From positions 3,378,501 through 3,442,500 of the forward strand of contig NZ_VFML01000001.1 in assembly GCF_006715045.1 (NCBI RefSeq): a stretch of 64,000 nucleotides of DNA. Direction: 5' to 3'. The translations under genes were made by a program, and so were the position numbers. Below the pieces are notes generated by a model. The model did no database searches. It was not told the origin of the DNA and saw only the letters and a list, made by a program, of their open reading frames with translations. This DNA comes from Amycolatopsis cihanbeyliensis (GTDB lineage Bacteria > Actinomycetota > Actinomycetes > Mycobacteriales > Pseudonocardiaceae). Of this stretch, positions 18,917-25,551 are shown piece by piece (positions within the stretch are counted from its first letter, which is position 1; each line of letters starts with the position of its first letter).

Positions 18917-19432
18917 CTAGCCATCCCGCCGCGCGAGCTTGACGACCCTCGACACGCTTGGCTGCGGTGGTGTGAAGTCGCTGCCCGAGATCGTCGTTAC
19001 CTCGCTGACCTCGAACGTTGGACGCAGATGATCGAAGTTCGTGTGTCCCGTTGCGAGCACTGCAGTGCGGAACGGCAGACCCGGTAGCACGTCGATCAGT
19101 GATTCCGTCACGACGTTGGGCAGGTTGCCAATGAGCACGTCATGCGGCAGCTCACGCACCAGCCGGAGGGCATCTCCCTGGAGCACGGTGGCATGAGGGA
19201 CTGCTTGCCGCAGGAGTTCGGTCAGCCGAGTATCCAGTTCGACCACGGTCAAGCTCTGGCAAGGCGGCATATGGCGGGCTACCGTTCCCGCTCCCGCTCC
19301 GACTTCGAGCACCTTGTCTTCTGGACGAATGCCTGCCGCATCGAAAATTAGCGTCAGCTTTTCTGGCGAAACCAGGAAGTACTGTTCGAAGGTTGGGTCT
19401 GCAAGTAAGCCCAGTTCATCGTTGTTCACCAT
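18917..19432 (-). CDS. KsgA/Erm-like SAM-dependent methyltransferase with altered NLPY motif
   Basis: A 171-aa Rossmann methyltransferase. The order of motifs matches rRNA adenine dimethyltransferases (KsgA/Erm): QYFLVSPEKLTLIFDAAG, the SAM loop VLEVGAGAGTVARHM, the acidic VVELDTRLTELL, GDALRL, and IGNLPNVVTESL in place of the catalytic NLPY/NLPF. It lacks the C-terminal helical domain of those enzymes, so it may act on another substrate or be inactive. The start ATG overlaps the stop of the broken upstream regulator (ATGGTGA). A TTA leucine codon occurs at residue 9, which is rare in such genomes. A separate C-terminal remnant of a similar gene lies at 20383-20440. Confidence 0.7.
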   Translation of the reverse strand: MVNNDELGLLADPTFEQYFLVSPEKLTLIFDAAGIRPEDKVLEVGAGAGTVARHMPPCQSLTVVELDTRLTELLRQAVPHATVLQGDALRLVRELPHDVLIGNLPNVVTESLIDVLPGLPFRTAVLATGHTNFDHLRPTFEVSEVTTISGSDFTPPQPSVSRVVKLARRDG

Positions 19433-20051
19433 GCCTCCTCTGCGCCCGCCTCGTCCAATGCTATCCCGAGCTGGGTTATTCCACTCTCGATTTCACTTAA
19501 CACCTTCTCGCGTGCCGTCACCTTAGCAATGGCATCACGCAGTAGAACCTTCGTTCGCGTAGACTCAACCTCTGAAATCAGCGGGAGTGGCGACGTGATG
19601 GTCGCCGTAGCATCGTTCCAGGACCCGAGGTCTACTTGAGCTTGAAGTAGGTAGGCACGGTGTAGGTACTGACTGCCGCGTCTCCGTCGGATCGGTGGCT
19701 TCTACGGAGTGTTCAAACTCGGTAATGGCGATGCTGCCTCGCCCAAGAGACTGAATGGCCATCGCTTTATGCCATGCCAACTCACGTTCATCGATCCACC
19801 AATCCCAAGCAGGGTCACTTTCCCGGACACCTTCGAGGTACAGTGACTCGATCTCGTTGAACAGTGAGAGGGCACCTTCATAGCCGCCCTGCGCTAGCAC
19901 CCTTTCTTTTCTCGTTAAAAAAGCACTCGAATCCGGGGCGAGAGACCATAATTTCCCTCTAGAACGGATCGGGCCAACTGCAGTGCCCCGCCGGGCCTGC
20001 CCATGGCTCCAGCGTGCATGCTGGCGTTCTGTAGCGTGAGAAGTTCGATAC
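19426..20051 (-). pseudogene. Broken XRE-family regulator (TPR-like C-terminal part)
   Basis: Three reading frames together encode the C-terminal repeat domain of a large XRE-type regulator: IELLTLQNASMHAGAMGRPG, then LAQGGYEGALSLFNEIESLY...WDWWIDERELAWHKAMA, then SQYLHRAYLLQAQVDLGSW up to a stop at 19426. One frameshift is at the A6 run 19917-19922 and another near 19674-19682. The N-terminal helix-turn-helix part is missing; similarity ends about 57 bp before the 24-bp repeat at 20108. The stop overlaps the methyltransferase start, so the intact ancestor was probably cotranscribed with it. Confidence 0.7.
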
Positions 20052-20107
20052 CACGGGGGCGAGGCGACGGCGAGGGAGCGGGCGGAGCGATCCCTACGCG
20101 GCCGCTG

Positions 20108-20131
20108 AACTCTGGGACGCATTAGGGACAG
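20108..20131. repeat. 24-bp direct repeat, copy 2
   Basis: Second copy of the sequence at 18428-18451 (22 of 24 identical), beside the broken end of the XRE-like pseudogene and 43 bp from attL. Confidence 0.6.
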
Positions 20132-20174
20132 CCAGCCGTAGCGGGCCGGTCTCAGCCGGACGCTGCCGGACTCA

Positions 20175-20280
20175 ACAAGATCGGCCCCGTGTCCTGTCTG
20201 TGCAGGTCACGGGGCCGATCTGGCTGGTGTGGCGGGTGAGGGATTCGAACCCCCGAAGGCAATGCCGGCTGATTTACAGT
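20175..20280. other. attL (106-bp direct repeat)
   Basis: Identical over 106 bp to 34509-34614. It holds the 3' half of tRNA-Tyr from the anticodon loop to the acceptor end (20230-20280, minus strand) and the following hairpin terminator (20179-20220, 13-bp stem). This is the chromosomal 3' half that was displaced when the element inserted. Confidence 0.95.
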
Positions 20281-20382
20281 GGATCGTCAGCACCGGCACT
20301 GACCTGCACTTTCGAGGTGCCATCAGCATGCGTGGCCAGGCATTGGCCAATGCCCCGTCTTAGCTGACCCGCCGGAGCGCGA

Positions 20383-20440
20383 TCACGGGCGCCCGTCCAG
20401 CACTTTGACGGCTCTCGACACACGCTGGACGGGCCGCCAT
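20383..20440 (-). pseudogene. C-terminal remnant of a methyltransferase-like gene
   Basis: The minus strand reads REGWRPVQRVSRAVKVLDGRP and then a stop at 20383. This resembles the C-terminus of the 18917-19432 methyltransferase (QPSVSRVVKLARRDG). The nucleotide likeness is also visible (TTGACG.C.CTCGACAC). No start or catalytic part remains. It is the first coding trace inside attL. An inverted repeat, GCCCGTCCAGC/GCTGGACGGGC (20391-20401, 20424-20434), overlaps it. Confidence 0.45.
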
Positions 20441-20453
20441 CCCTCGCGGAGCC

Positions 20454-21302
20454 CTACTGCGTCGTCATCCGCGCCATTGCGGCGGCTTGCCGACCTTCCG
20501 GCGGAAGCTGGGCGCGGTCCTGCTCTTCAGCCTCGCATGCTGCCGGATCGAACGGCCGCGGCTGCTGCCACTTCCAACCCATCCCCCGGAGCGCCTTTGC
20601 TCGTTCAAGCGCAATGGTCAGCCGAGCGTCGCTTTCACCGTCATCCCAGTAGCGTTCGGATGCGGTGGTCTGATCGCCATGTTTCCGATAGAGCATGCTT
20701 GGTTCGGCAATGAATTCACCTGCGCTTACCGCTTCGGCCGCGAGTAGCAGTCCGATCGTCTCGGCGCCGGTTAGCGCTGTCCAGCCGCCAAGTGCCCAAA
20801 CGAGGTCGATATGCGCGGCGAATGTCGCCGCAAGTACCGATAAGCGGTTCTCCTGTTGTTCTCGATAAAAGAACTCTGCCGGCAGCGGCCCATCCGGCGG
20901 ATCGTTTGGTCCGGGCGTCATCGTTCCATCTGCATGAAGATCCAAGGCGGCCGATGTGCACCATCCAACTCGATTGAGAGCCTCGATGTCACGTGCCAAG
21001 GCTCCCGGCAGCAGGACATCGTCGGCATCCAACGTGCGGATAAGCGTCCCGCGGGCACGAGACAAAGCCATTGTGCGCGTCACTCCAGCCCTACCCGGCA
21101 AGGCTGTTCCATATGAGATCCGGGAGTCATCCGGCAGCAAGGCCCCGGGCTCTCCCGTATCACCATCTTCCTGAACACACCATTGCCAACTCCACCCAGG
21201 CGGTAGTTCTTGCTTCCGGATTGATTCATACGTTTCCGGCAAGTAGTGGTGACCGCCATTTATGACCGGCGTGACAACTGTAATCAGACTAAGCGTGGCC
21301 AC
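20454..21302 (-). CDS. GT-A fold glycosyltransferase (family 2 type)
   Basis: A 282-aa glycosyltransferase of the GT2-like fold. The N-terminal strand SLITVVTPVINGGHHYLPETYESI and the nucleotide-sugar/metal motif LDADDVLLPGAL (DxD type) are clear. The later segment FIAEPSMLYRKHGDQTT fits the acceptor side. Donor and acceptor are unknown. It is AT-richer than chromosomal neighbours, a sign of transfer. The start lies 4 nt after the stop of the GntR gene, so the two form an operon. GntR-glycosyltransferase pairs recur in Streptomyces AICEs, where the enzyme is accessory cargo. Confidence 0.8.
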   Translation of the reverse strand: MATLSLITVVTPVINGGHHYLPETYESIRKQELPPGWSWQWCVQEDGDTGEPGALLPDDSRISYGTALPGRAGVTRTMALSRARGTLIRTLDADDVLLPGALARDIEALNRVGWCTSAALDLHADGTMTPGPNDPPDGPLPAEFFYREQQENRLSVLAATFAAHIDLVWALGGWTALTGAETIGLLLAAEAVSAGEFIAEPSMLYRKHGDQTTASERYWDDGESDARLTIALERAKALRGMGWKWQQPRPFDPAACEAEEQDRAQLPPEGRQAAAMARMTTQ

Positions 21303-21306
21303 TGGC

Positions 21307-22104
21307 CTATTCCTCCCACAGCTCTAGGTTCGTTACGTAAGTAAGATTTAGCCGGTCAGCAGGAGTGAGCATGTCTGTTACTTCAACTGCCCGTCCCGTT
21401 GTGTCGTAGCTAATCTTTCGAATTGGCATCACTGGCACATTGAATGGGATGTCGAATAGTTCGATTTCTTCACCTGTTGGCATCCGAGCAGACACATGGT
21501 CAATGATCTTAGCCACCTCGACACCGGCTGTGTATAACTGATGGAGGGTACCACCTGGCCACGGTTCATTGTTGGCATCCAGCAGTGGCGGGAAGTCCTT
21601 CACGACATAATAAGGAATGTATGACAGAGTCCGACTGAACCCCTCACCTTCCTTGTGCTGACGCAAGTATACGCGGTGGAGAACATAGCTTTCGACCGAG
21701 AGTTCAAGCGCCTTCGCGATATCGGGCGGCGGATTCTTCACCTCATAGGTAGTCGTATTCTTGTTTAGAGCACCGACTTGCACACCAGAGTCGAGTTCGG
21801 CAACGCCACCACCACGCCGCTCTTCTTCGCTCGCCCGAACCAAGTCTTTCTCGACCTGGTAGCGCTCGTTGCTTCGGTGGATGACAGTCGGTGCTACCCG
21901 GACACGTACCCGCTCGCCGCCACCACCGGTCAGCAATCCTTCACCTTTCAGCAACTGGATAGCCGCTGACACGGTGTTCTTCCCACACTCATAGGTCTGC
22001 CGCAGCTCTTCGTTCGTCGGCAACGGCTCGCCAGGACCGAACTCTCCCCGCTGGATAGCCGCCCTGAGGTTGGCAGCCACCGCCTTCGCGTCTACCCGTT
22101 CCAT
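21307..22104 (-). CDS. GntR-family regulator with UTRA domain (KorSA-like)
   Basis: A 265-aa HutC-type repressor. The winged-helix domain is at residues about 5-70 (LRAAIQRGEFGPGEPLPTNE...CGKNTVSAAIQLLKGEGLL) and the UTRA ligand-binding domain fills the C-terminal part (YVLHRVYLRQHKEGEGFSRT, SYIPYYVV). ATG 22104 is chosen; the frame is open further but enters the operator region. In pSAM2, the GntR protein KorSA represses transfer and replication genes. Here the palindromes at 22142-22230, between this gene and the divergent transfer operon, are the likely targets. Ligand unknown. Confidence 0.87.
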   Translation of the reverse strand: MERVDAKAVAANLRAAIQRGEFGPGEPLPTNEELRQTYECGKNTVSAAIQLLKGEGLLTGGGGERVRVRVAPTVIHRSNERYQVEKDLVRASEEERRGGGVAELDSGVQVGALNKNTTTYEVKNPPPDIAKALELSVESYVLHRVYLRQHKEGEGFSRTLSYIPYYVVKDFPPLLDANNEPWPGGTLHQLYTAGVEVAKIIDHVSARMPTGEEIELFDIPFNVPVMPIRKISYDTTGRAVEVTDMLTPADRLNLTYVTNLELWEE

Positions 22105-22141
22105 GCACTCATCGTCCCACGCCTTCCTGGGCTTGCCAAAT

Positions 22142-22230
22142 CCATCCCGGGATGGTGTTGACATCCCCGGGGTGCTTGCGCAAGCATGATGTTCAGCTAT
22201 CCCGGGAAGGTTGATCCAACCCGGGATAGA
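22142..22230. promoter_or_regulatory. Divergent operator region with four palindromes
   Basis: The 154-bp gap between the GntR gene and the transfer operon holds CCATCCCGGGATGG (22142-22155), a CCCCGGGG core (22164-22171), GCTTGCGCAAGC (22174-22185), and CTATCCCGGG (22198-22207) with its inverse CCCGGGATAG (22221-22230). Two sites share ATCCCGGG. A TTGACA -35-like hexamer is at 22158-22163. The set suggests GntR autoregulation and repression of the operon at 22259 onward. Confidence 0.75.
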
Positions 22231-22258
22231 TCCGGAAGGGTCGAGCGGAAGGACGTAG

Positions 22259-22546
22259 ATGAGTACGGGACGGATCACAAATCGCCAGGTCAGGGCGGTT
22301 GCGGACGTGTCGGGGGGTCCGGGTGAGGTGTATCCGGATGGCCTGACCGAGTCGGTCATTGATGCCTTGCTGGACGAGGTTGACCGGGAGCTGGTCGCCG
22401 GGGAGTGCTCGGCGACGGTTCGGGTGTCGCGGGACTTCACCGACCAGCGGCGGGCGCGGCGGGCTGCGCGGCGGGCGGGCCGTGTGGTGTTGCGGTCGCT
22501 GCCGGTGCGGCTTGACCCGGCTGAGCTGGGTTGGGAGGCCGCGTGA
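22259..22546 (+). CDS. AICE hypothetical protein, first gene of the transfer operon
   Basis: A 95-aa protein with an acidic N-terminal half (YPDGLTESVIDALLDEVDRELV) and a very basic Arg/Ala-rich part (RDFTDQRRARRAARRAGRVVL). No domain is recognised; the basic helix could bind nucleic acid. The ATG follows GGAAGGACGT by a few nt and lies 28 bp past the last palindrome, so it is the first gene under the operator. Its stop overlaps the next start (ATGA). Confidence 0.7.
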   Translation: MSTGRITNRQVRAVADVSGGPGEVYPDGLTESVIDALLDEVDRELVAGECSATVRVSRDFTDQRRARRAARRAGRVVLRSLPVRLDPAELGWEAA

Positions 22547-23013
22547 TGAGCAGTGTTGCGGGTTTCCCGTCTCGGTTGGAGATGGCGCATGAGCAGGCGC
22601 GGGATGAGCTGCGCCGGGCGGACACGAAGGCCACCACCTTGCTGTCGTTGGTGGGGGTGGCGCTGGCCGGGTTGATCGCGCTGACGACGCGTGAGGTGTC
22701 GGTGGCCGCGATCGTGGCGCTGTGGGCCGCGGTGTTGCCGGTGGCTGTGGCGGTGTTGCTGTTGCTGTCAGCGGTCCGGCCGCGGTTGTCGCAGTATCCG
22801 CCCCCGGGCACGTGGCTACACGCGGCCTACGAGGGGCCGACTGCCCTGCTCGAGGCTACGAGTGAGGCAGCGCAGGCGCAGGTGGCCGAGCACGTGTGTC
22901 AGTTGGGCAGCGTGGCGGTGGAGAAGTACCGGCGGGTCTCCCGCGCCATCTCGGCGCTGACCTGTGGCTTGTCGGTGCTGTTGGCCGCGCTGGTGTTGGC
23001 GGTGGTCGCATGA
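22546..23013 (+). CDS. Pycsar effector-like (PycTM/DUF5706) membrane protein
   Basis: A 155-aa protein with an N-terminal helix (RLEMAHEQARDELRRADTKA), two hydrophobic segments (about residues 30-50 and 52-78), a cytoplasmic part, and a third hydrophobic segment at the C-terminus (about 132-155). The RRADTKATTLLSLVGVALAG stretch and the C-terminal KYRRVSRAISAL are typical of the DUF5706/PycTM family. Members of that family are membrane effectors of cyclic-pyrimidine (Pycsar) phage defence. No nucleotide cyclase gene is near, so the role may instead be that of a Spd-type spread protein or exclusion factor. It overlaps both neighbours by 4 nt. Confidence 0.65.
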   Translation: MSSVAGFPSRLEMAHEQARDELRRADTKATTLLSLVGVALAGLIALTTREVSVAAIVALWAAVLPVAVAVLLLLSAVRPRLSQYPPPGTWLHAAYEGPTALLEATSEAAQAQVAEHVCQLGSVAVEKYRRVSRAISALTCGLSVLLAALVLAVVA

Positions 23014-23216
23014 GCACGCCGAACGTGCTGGCCGAGCTGGGCCGGCTGCACCTGTCCCGCCCGGCCGTCGACGCGCCGCACGGGGTGGTGGCTGCCTGGT
23101 ACGAGCGCAAGGCCGTGGCACTTGAGCACCTGGCCGAGCAGGGCACCCAGGGTGCCGCCGAGCAGGCCACGCAGGCGCACCGGCACGCCGCCGCCTTGTT
23201 GGGGGTGGCTGCCTGA
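23010..23216 (+). CDS. AICE small hypothetical protein
   Basis: A 68-aa soluble helical protein (LAELGRLHLSRPAVDAPHGV, WYERKAVALEHLAEQG). ATG 23010 overlaps the stop of the PycTM-like gene, and its own stop overlaps the next ATG. No domain is recognised. Short ORFs of this kind recur at this place in AICE transfer operons, so it is taken as real from coupling and codon use rather than from function. Confidence 0.65.
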   Translation: MSTPNVLAELGRLHLSRPAVDAPHGVVAAWYERKAVALEHLAEQGTQGAAEQATQAHRHAAALLGVAA

Positions 23217-23404
23217 TGAAGAACACACAGGTCATTCACGTCACGGCGAAGCGGTCGTGGTGGAACGGCAAGGTCACCGCGCTGTGCGGCCAGACGGCCG
23301 AAGCGGGCGACTACGAGACCGACACCTGGCGCCTGTTCGGCTTCCGGTCTGGCAAGCCGTGCCCGGCCTGCCAGCGCATCAAGCGGGGAGGCGGGCGTCG
23401 ATGA
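23216..23404 (+). CDS. AICE small Cys-containing protein
   Basis: A 62-aa basic protein with one early Cys (TALCGQTAE) and a C-terminal PCPACQRIK, which could form a metal or disulfide site with the upstream Cys and His. It has two adjacent Trp (RSWWNGKVTA). Its ATG overlaps the previous stop and its TGA overlaps the next ATG at 23401. The function is unknown. Confidence 0.65.
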   Translation: MKNTQVIHVTAKRSWWNGKVTALCGQTAEAGDYETDTWRLFGFRSGKPCPACQRIKRGGGRR

Positions 23405-23772
23405 CTCGTCTTCTGATCACCGATGTTGACCCTGGCTCGGCGGACCCTTCCGCCAAGAACGTGCCCGCCGGGCCGGGGCTCCCCACCACCTACTCAGCAA
23501 GCGACATGGAGAGGACACCGATGGTAGACACCCTGACCCCGGCCGTGGATGTGCGTTGGTCTGCGGAGCTGGCCGACGTGGTGGGCCGCCGTCCGAAGCA
23601 GTCGGCCTTCCTGGAGAGCCGCACGTTCGAGGCCGCGCGGCTGACGTGGCTGTTCGACCTGGCCGCCGCGCTGCATGCGGCTGGGCTGGATGAGGACGCC
23701 GCCCACGTGCAGAACGCCGCCCTGGACCTCATCCACGCCGCGGTCACCGAGGCTGGGGGTGAGGGCCGGTGA
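23401..23772 (+). CDS. AICE hypothetical protein
   Basis: A 123-aa protein from the overlapping ATG 23401. A shorter version from ATG 23521 (83 aa, MVDTLTPAVDV) is plausible because GGAGAGG lies 9 nt upstream of it, while the extra N-terminal part is low in structure. The core (SAELADVVGRRPKQSAFLES...LFDLAAALHAAGLDEDAAHV) looks all-helical. No known domain. Its stop overlaps the next GTG start. Confidence 0.6.
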   Translation: MTRLLITDVDPGSADPSAKNVPAGPGLPTTYSASDMERTPMVDTLTPAVDVRWSAELADVVGRRPKQSAFLESRTFEAARLTWLFDLAAALHAAGLDEDAAHVQNAALDLIHAAVTEAGGEGR

Positions 23773-24146
23773 ACACGGTTGACGAACGTGATCCGCGGGC
23801 GCTGGCCCGGCAGCAGGCCGAAGGGCTACGACGGCTGGCCGCGATGTTGGAGTCGCATCCGGAGCTGGCGGAGGACTGCCGGTACATGCTCGGGACGCTG
23901 TACCAGCCGTTGACCCGCTACACCGAGGACCCGCGCGGCGCGTTGGCGTCCTTCCACGCCGCGGCGGTGGACTCCGGGGCCGATCCGACCATCCACAACG
24001 GAGCTGAGCGGTGCACCGCCCGTGTCGCGTTTGGCCCGGTCGTGGTGGAGATGTCGGCCGACGCCGATGTGATGACCGGGCAGGTCTGCCGCCCCAAGTA
24101 CGCCCCGCTGACCGTCACGGGCGCACCCGAGGGGGGTGGTCGGTGA
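23769..24146 (+). CDS. AICE hypothetical protein
   Basis: A 125-aa protein. It starts at GTG 23769, overlapping the preceding stop, and its TGA overlaps the next ATG. The N-terminal half is helical (RALARQQAEGLRRLAAMLES) and the C-terminal half beta-rich (ARVAFGPVVVEMSADADVM). No family is recognised. Continuous coupling with its neighbours supports it as part of the transfer operon. Confidence 0.6.
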   Translation: MNTVDERDPRALARQQAEGLRRLAAMLESHPELAEDCRYMLGTLYQPLTRYTEDPRGALASFHAAAVDSGADPTIHNGAERCTARVAFGPVVVEMSADADVMTGQVCRPKYAPLTVTGAPEGGGR

Positions 24147-24712
24147 TGGCTGGTCGCCGGTTTCCGTGGGATCTGCGTCCGGTGCCGTGGTCGGACCTGC
24201 CCGAGTTCACCCGCGGCACCCTGGAGGGGCTACCCCTGCTGTCGTGGGGCATCGGCCCGCAGGAGAAGTTGGCCACCCGCAGGCAGCTTCGCGCGATGGG
24301 GCTTCGGCCCGGCGGGCAAGACCCCGTGGCGTTGCTGTACTTCCGGTGCCGCAAGGCGTGCACGCAGGTCGTCGCCGAGTTGTTCCTGATCGAGAAGGCA
24401 CAGCCGGTGCGGCCGATGACCCCGGCCCGGCGGGCTGCGCTGGCCAAGGCGATGGCCGCCCGGCGGACCTGCCGCCAGTGCGGCGAGACCGGGTACGCCG
24501 AGCTGCCGCGGGCGCACCGCACGTGCGAACCGTGCCGCTACACCCTCGGTCAGCTCGACCCGACCGACTACCTGCACGACTACCTGACCGGCACGCCGAC
24601 CCTGGCCGCTGGTGAGCACGCCGAGCAGGTCCCGGAGCGGATAGCGCGGGTGATCCCGCTTCACCGACCCGCCCGACCCGCGCGGCCTGGCTCGGCGAAG
24701 GGGGTGGCGTGA
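24146..24712 (+). CDS. RRQRL-motif zinc-binding protein
   Basis: A 188-aa protein of the AICE/plasmid family named for its RRQRL motif, seen here as ATRRQLRAMGLRPGGQDPVA. The C-terminal part has two Cys pairs, CRQCGETGY and CEPCRY, likely a zinc ribbon. Family members are nearly always encoded in actinomycete conjugative elements, with no proven role; nucleic-acid binding during transfer is a guess. It overlaps the previous gene by 1 nt and is directly followed by the next ATG. Confidence 0.75.
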   Translation: MAGRRFPWDLRPVPWSDLPEFTRGTLEGLPLLSWGIGPQEKLATRRQLRAMGLRPGGQDPVALLYFRCRKACTQVVAELFLIEKAQPVRPMTPARRAALAKAMAARRTCRQCGETGYAELPRAHRTCEPCRYTLGQLDPTDYLHDYLTGTPTLAAGEHAEQVPERIARVIPLHRPARPARPGSAKGVA

Positions 24713-25039
24713 ATGCCCTCGATTCCCTCGACCGTGCTCTATGTGCTGGGTGGCTTGGCCCTGCTCGGGCTGTTCGCCGCGTGGAACGGGGGCCGCAAGT
24801 CGGCTCGCCGTGCCCGCACCGGGGTGCGGACCGTGACCCGGATGACCGGCAACGCGCTGCGCACGCTGGTCACGGCCGCGCTGATCGCCGGCGTGCAGTG
24901 GGCCGCCATCACCTGGATCAACCACCCCGTCGTGACTGCGGTGGTGCTGGCCGTGCCCGCCCTGCTGGCCGGGGCCGCGGTCGCGCGGCTGCTCGCGATC
25001 ACCGAGATCGTTCACACCAGCAAGGGAGGCCACCGATGA
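24713..25039 (+). CDS. AICE small membrane protein (Spd-like)
   Basis: A 108-aa membrane protein with hydrophobic segments at about residues 7-22, 50-68 and 72-95, and a basic loop (GGRKSARRARTGVRTVTRM) between the first two. Small hydrophobic proteins in this position are candidates for spread (Spd) functions that move transferred DNA between mycelial compartments. No sequence motif proves this. It overlaps the next gene by 4 nt (ATGA). Confidence 0.65.
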   Translation: MPSIPSTVLYVLGGLALLGLFAAWNGGRKSARRARTGVRTVTRMTGNALRTLVTAALIAGVQWAAITWINHPVVTAVVLAVPALLAGAAVARLLAITEIVHTSKGGHR

Positions 25040-25551
25040 GTGTCACATTGTTGGGCCGGTCGTCGCCGGTAGAGCTGGTGGTCCCGCTTGCCACCGAGCA
25101 TGGACAAACGGTGTTCCAGATCCGGCCGGGTGTGGTCGATGCGGAAGCGCGGGAGTTGTACCAGTGGGGCTACTGCCACCTACTGGCCTGCGCGATCCAC
25201 GAGACCACCGGCTGGTCGTTCGGGTCAGTGGAGGGCACCACCCGCCCGGCCGGTAGGTGGAGGTGGATCCACATGGGAGTGTTCACCCCCTCCGGCGCAT
25301 TCCTCGATGTCGTCGGCGCGCGGCCGGTGGCGGCCCTGTCAACGACGCTGGCCTTCCGGCCGGACCCGATGCGAGTGCAACACCTATCCACCTTCGCGGA
25401 CTTCTGCCGCACGGTCGGACTTGCCGTCGATACGCCGTTGTCGTGGTGGCATAGCCAACTCGGCGAGGTCGGTACTCGCGTGACCCGAACTTTCGCTGAG
25501 CACCTGCTTGCCGCACTGCCCGCGGCTGAGTTCGGGGAGGTGGCCGCCTGA
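25036..25551 (+). CDS. AICE protein with a possible papain-like Cys-His-Asp triad
   Basis: A 171-aa soluble protein. The pattern GYCHLLACAIHETTGW (Cys about 46), WIHMGVFTPSG (His about 77) and FLDVVG (Asp about 88) resembles small papain-fold or NlpC/P60-like proteins in which Cys, His and Asp line up. Catalysis is not shown and the family is not firmly recognised. It is translationally coupled on both sides within the transfer operon, so a role in wall passage or in host modification is conceivable. Confidence 0.55.
   Translation: MSVTLLGRSSPVELVVPLATEHGQTVFQIRPGVVDAEARELYQWGYCHLLACAIHETTGWSFGSVEGTTRPAGRWRWIHMGVFTPSGAFLDVVGARPVAALSTTLAFRPDPMRVQHLSTFADFCRTVGLAVDTPLSWWHSQLGEVGTRVTRTFAEHLLAALPAAEFGEVAA

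Larger units (their letters stand above)
18364..20174. mobile_element. Probable remnant of an older AICE
   Basis: This block lies between the relic att site and the current attL. It has lower GC than its surroundings, a frameshifted and truncated regulator gene, a lone methyltransferase and a small coiled-coil gene. The order fits serial insertion into one tRNA-Tyr gene, with the older element decaying on the outside. The boundaries are inferred. Confidence 0.5.

Noticed and set aside
20230..20280. A second tRNA-Tyr gene at the left end of the element
   Set aside because: Only the 3' half from the anticodon loop is present; the 5' half with D-arm is missing, so it is the attL remnant.
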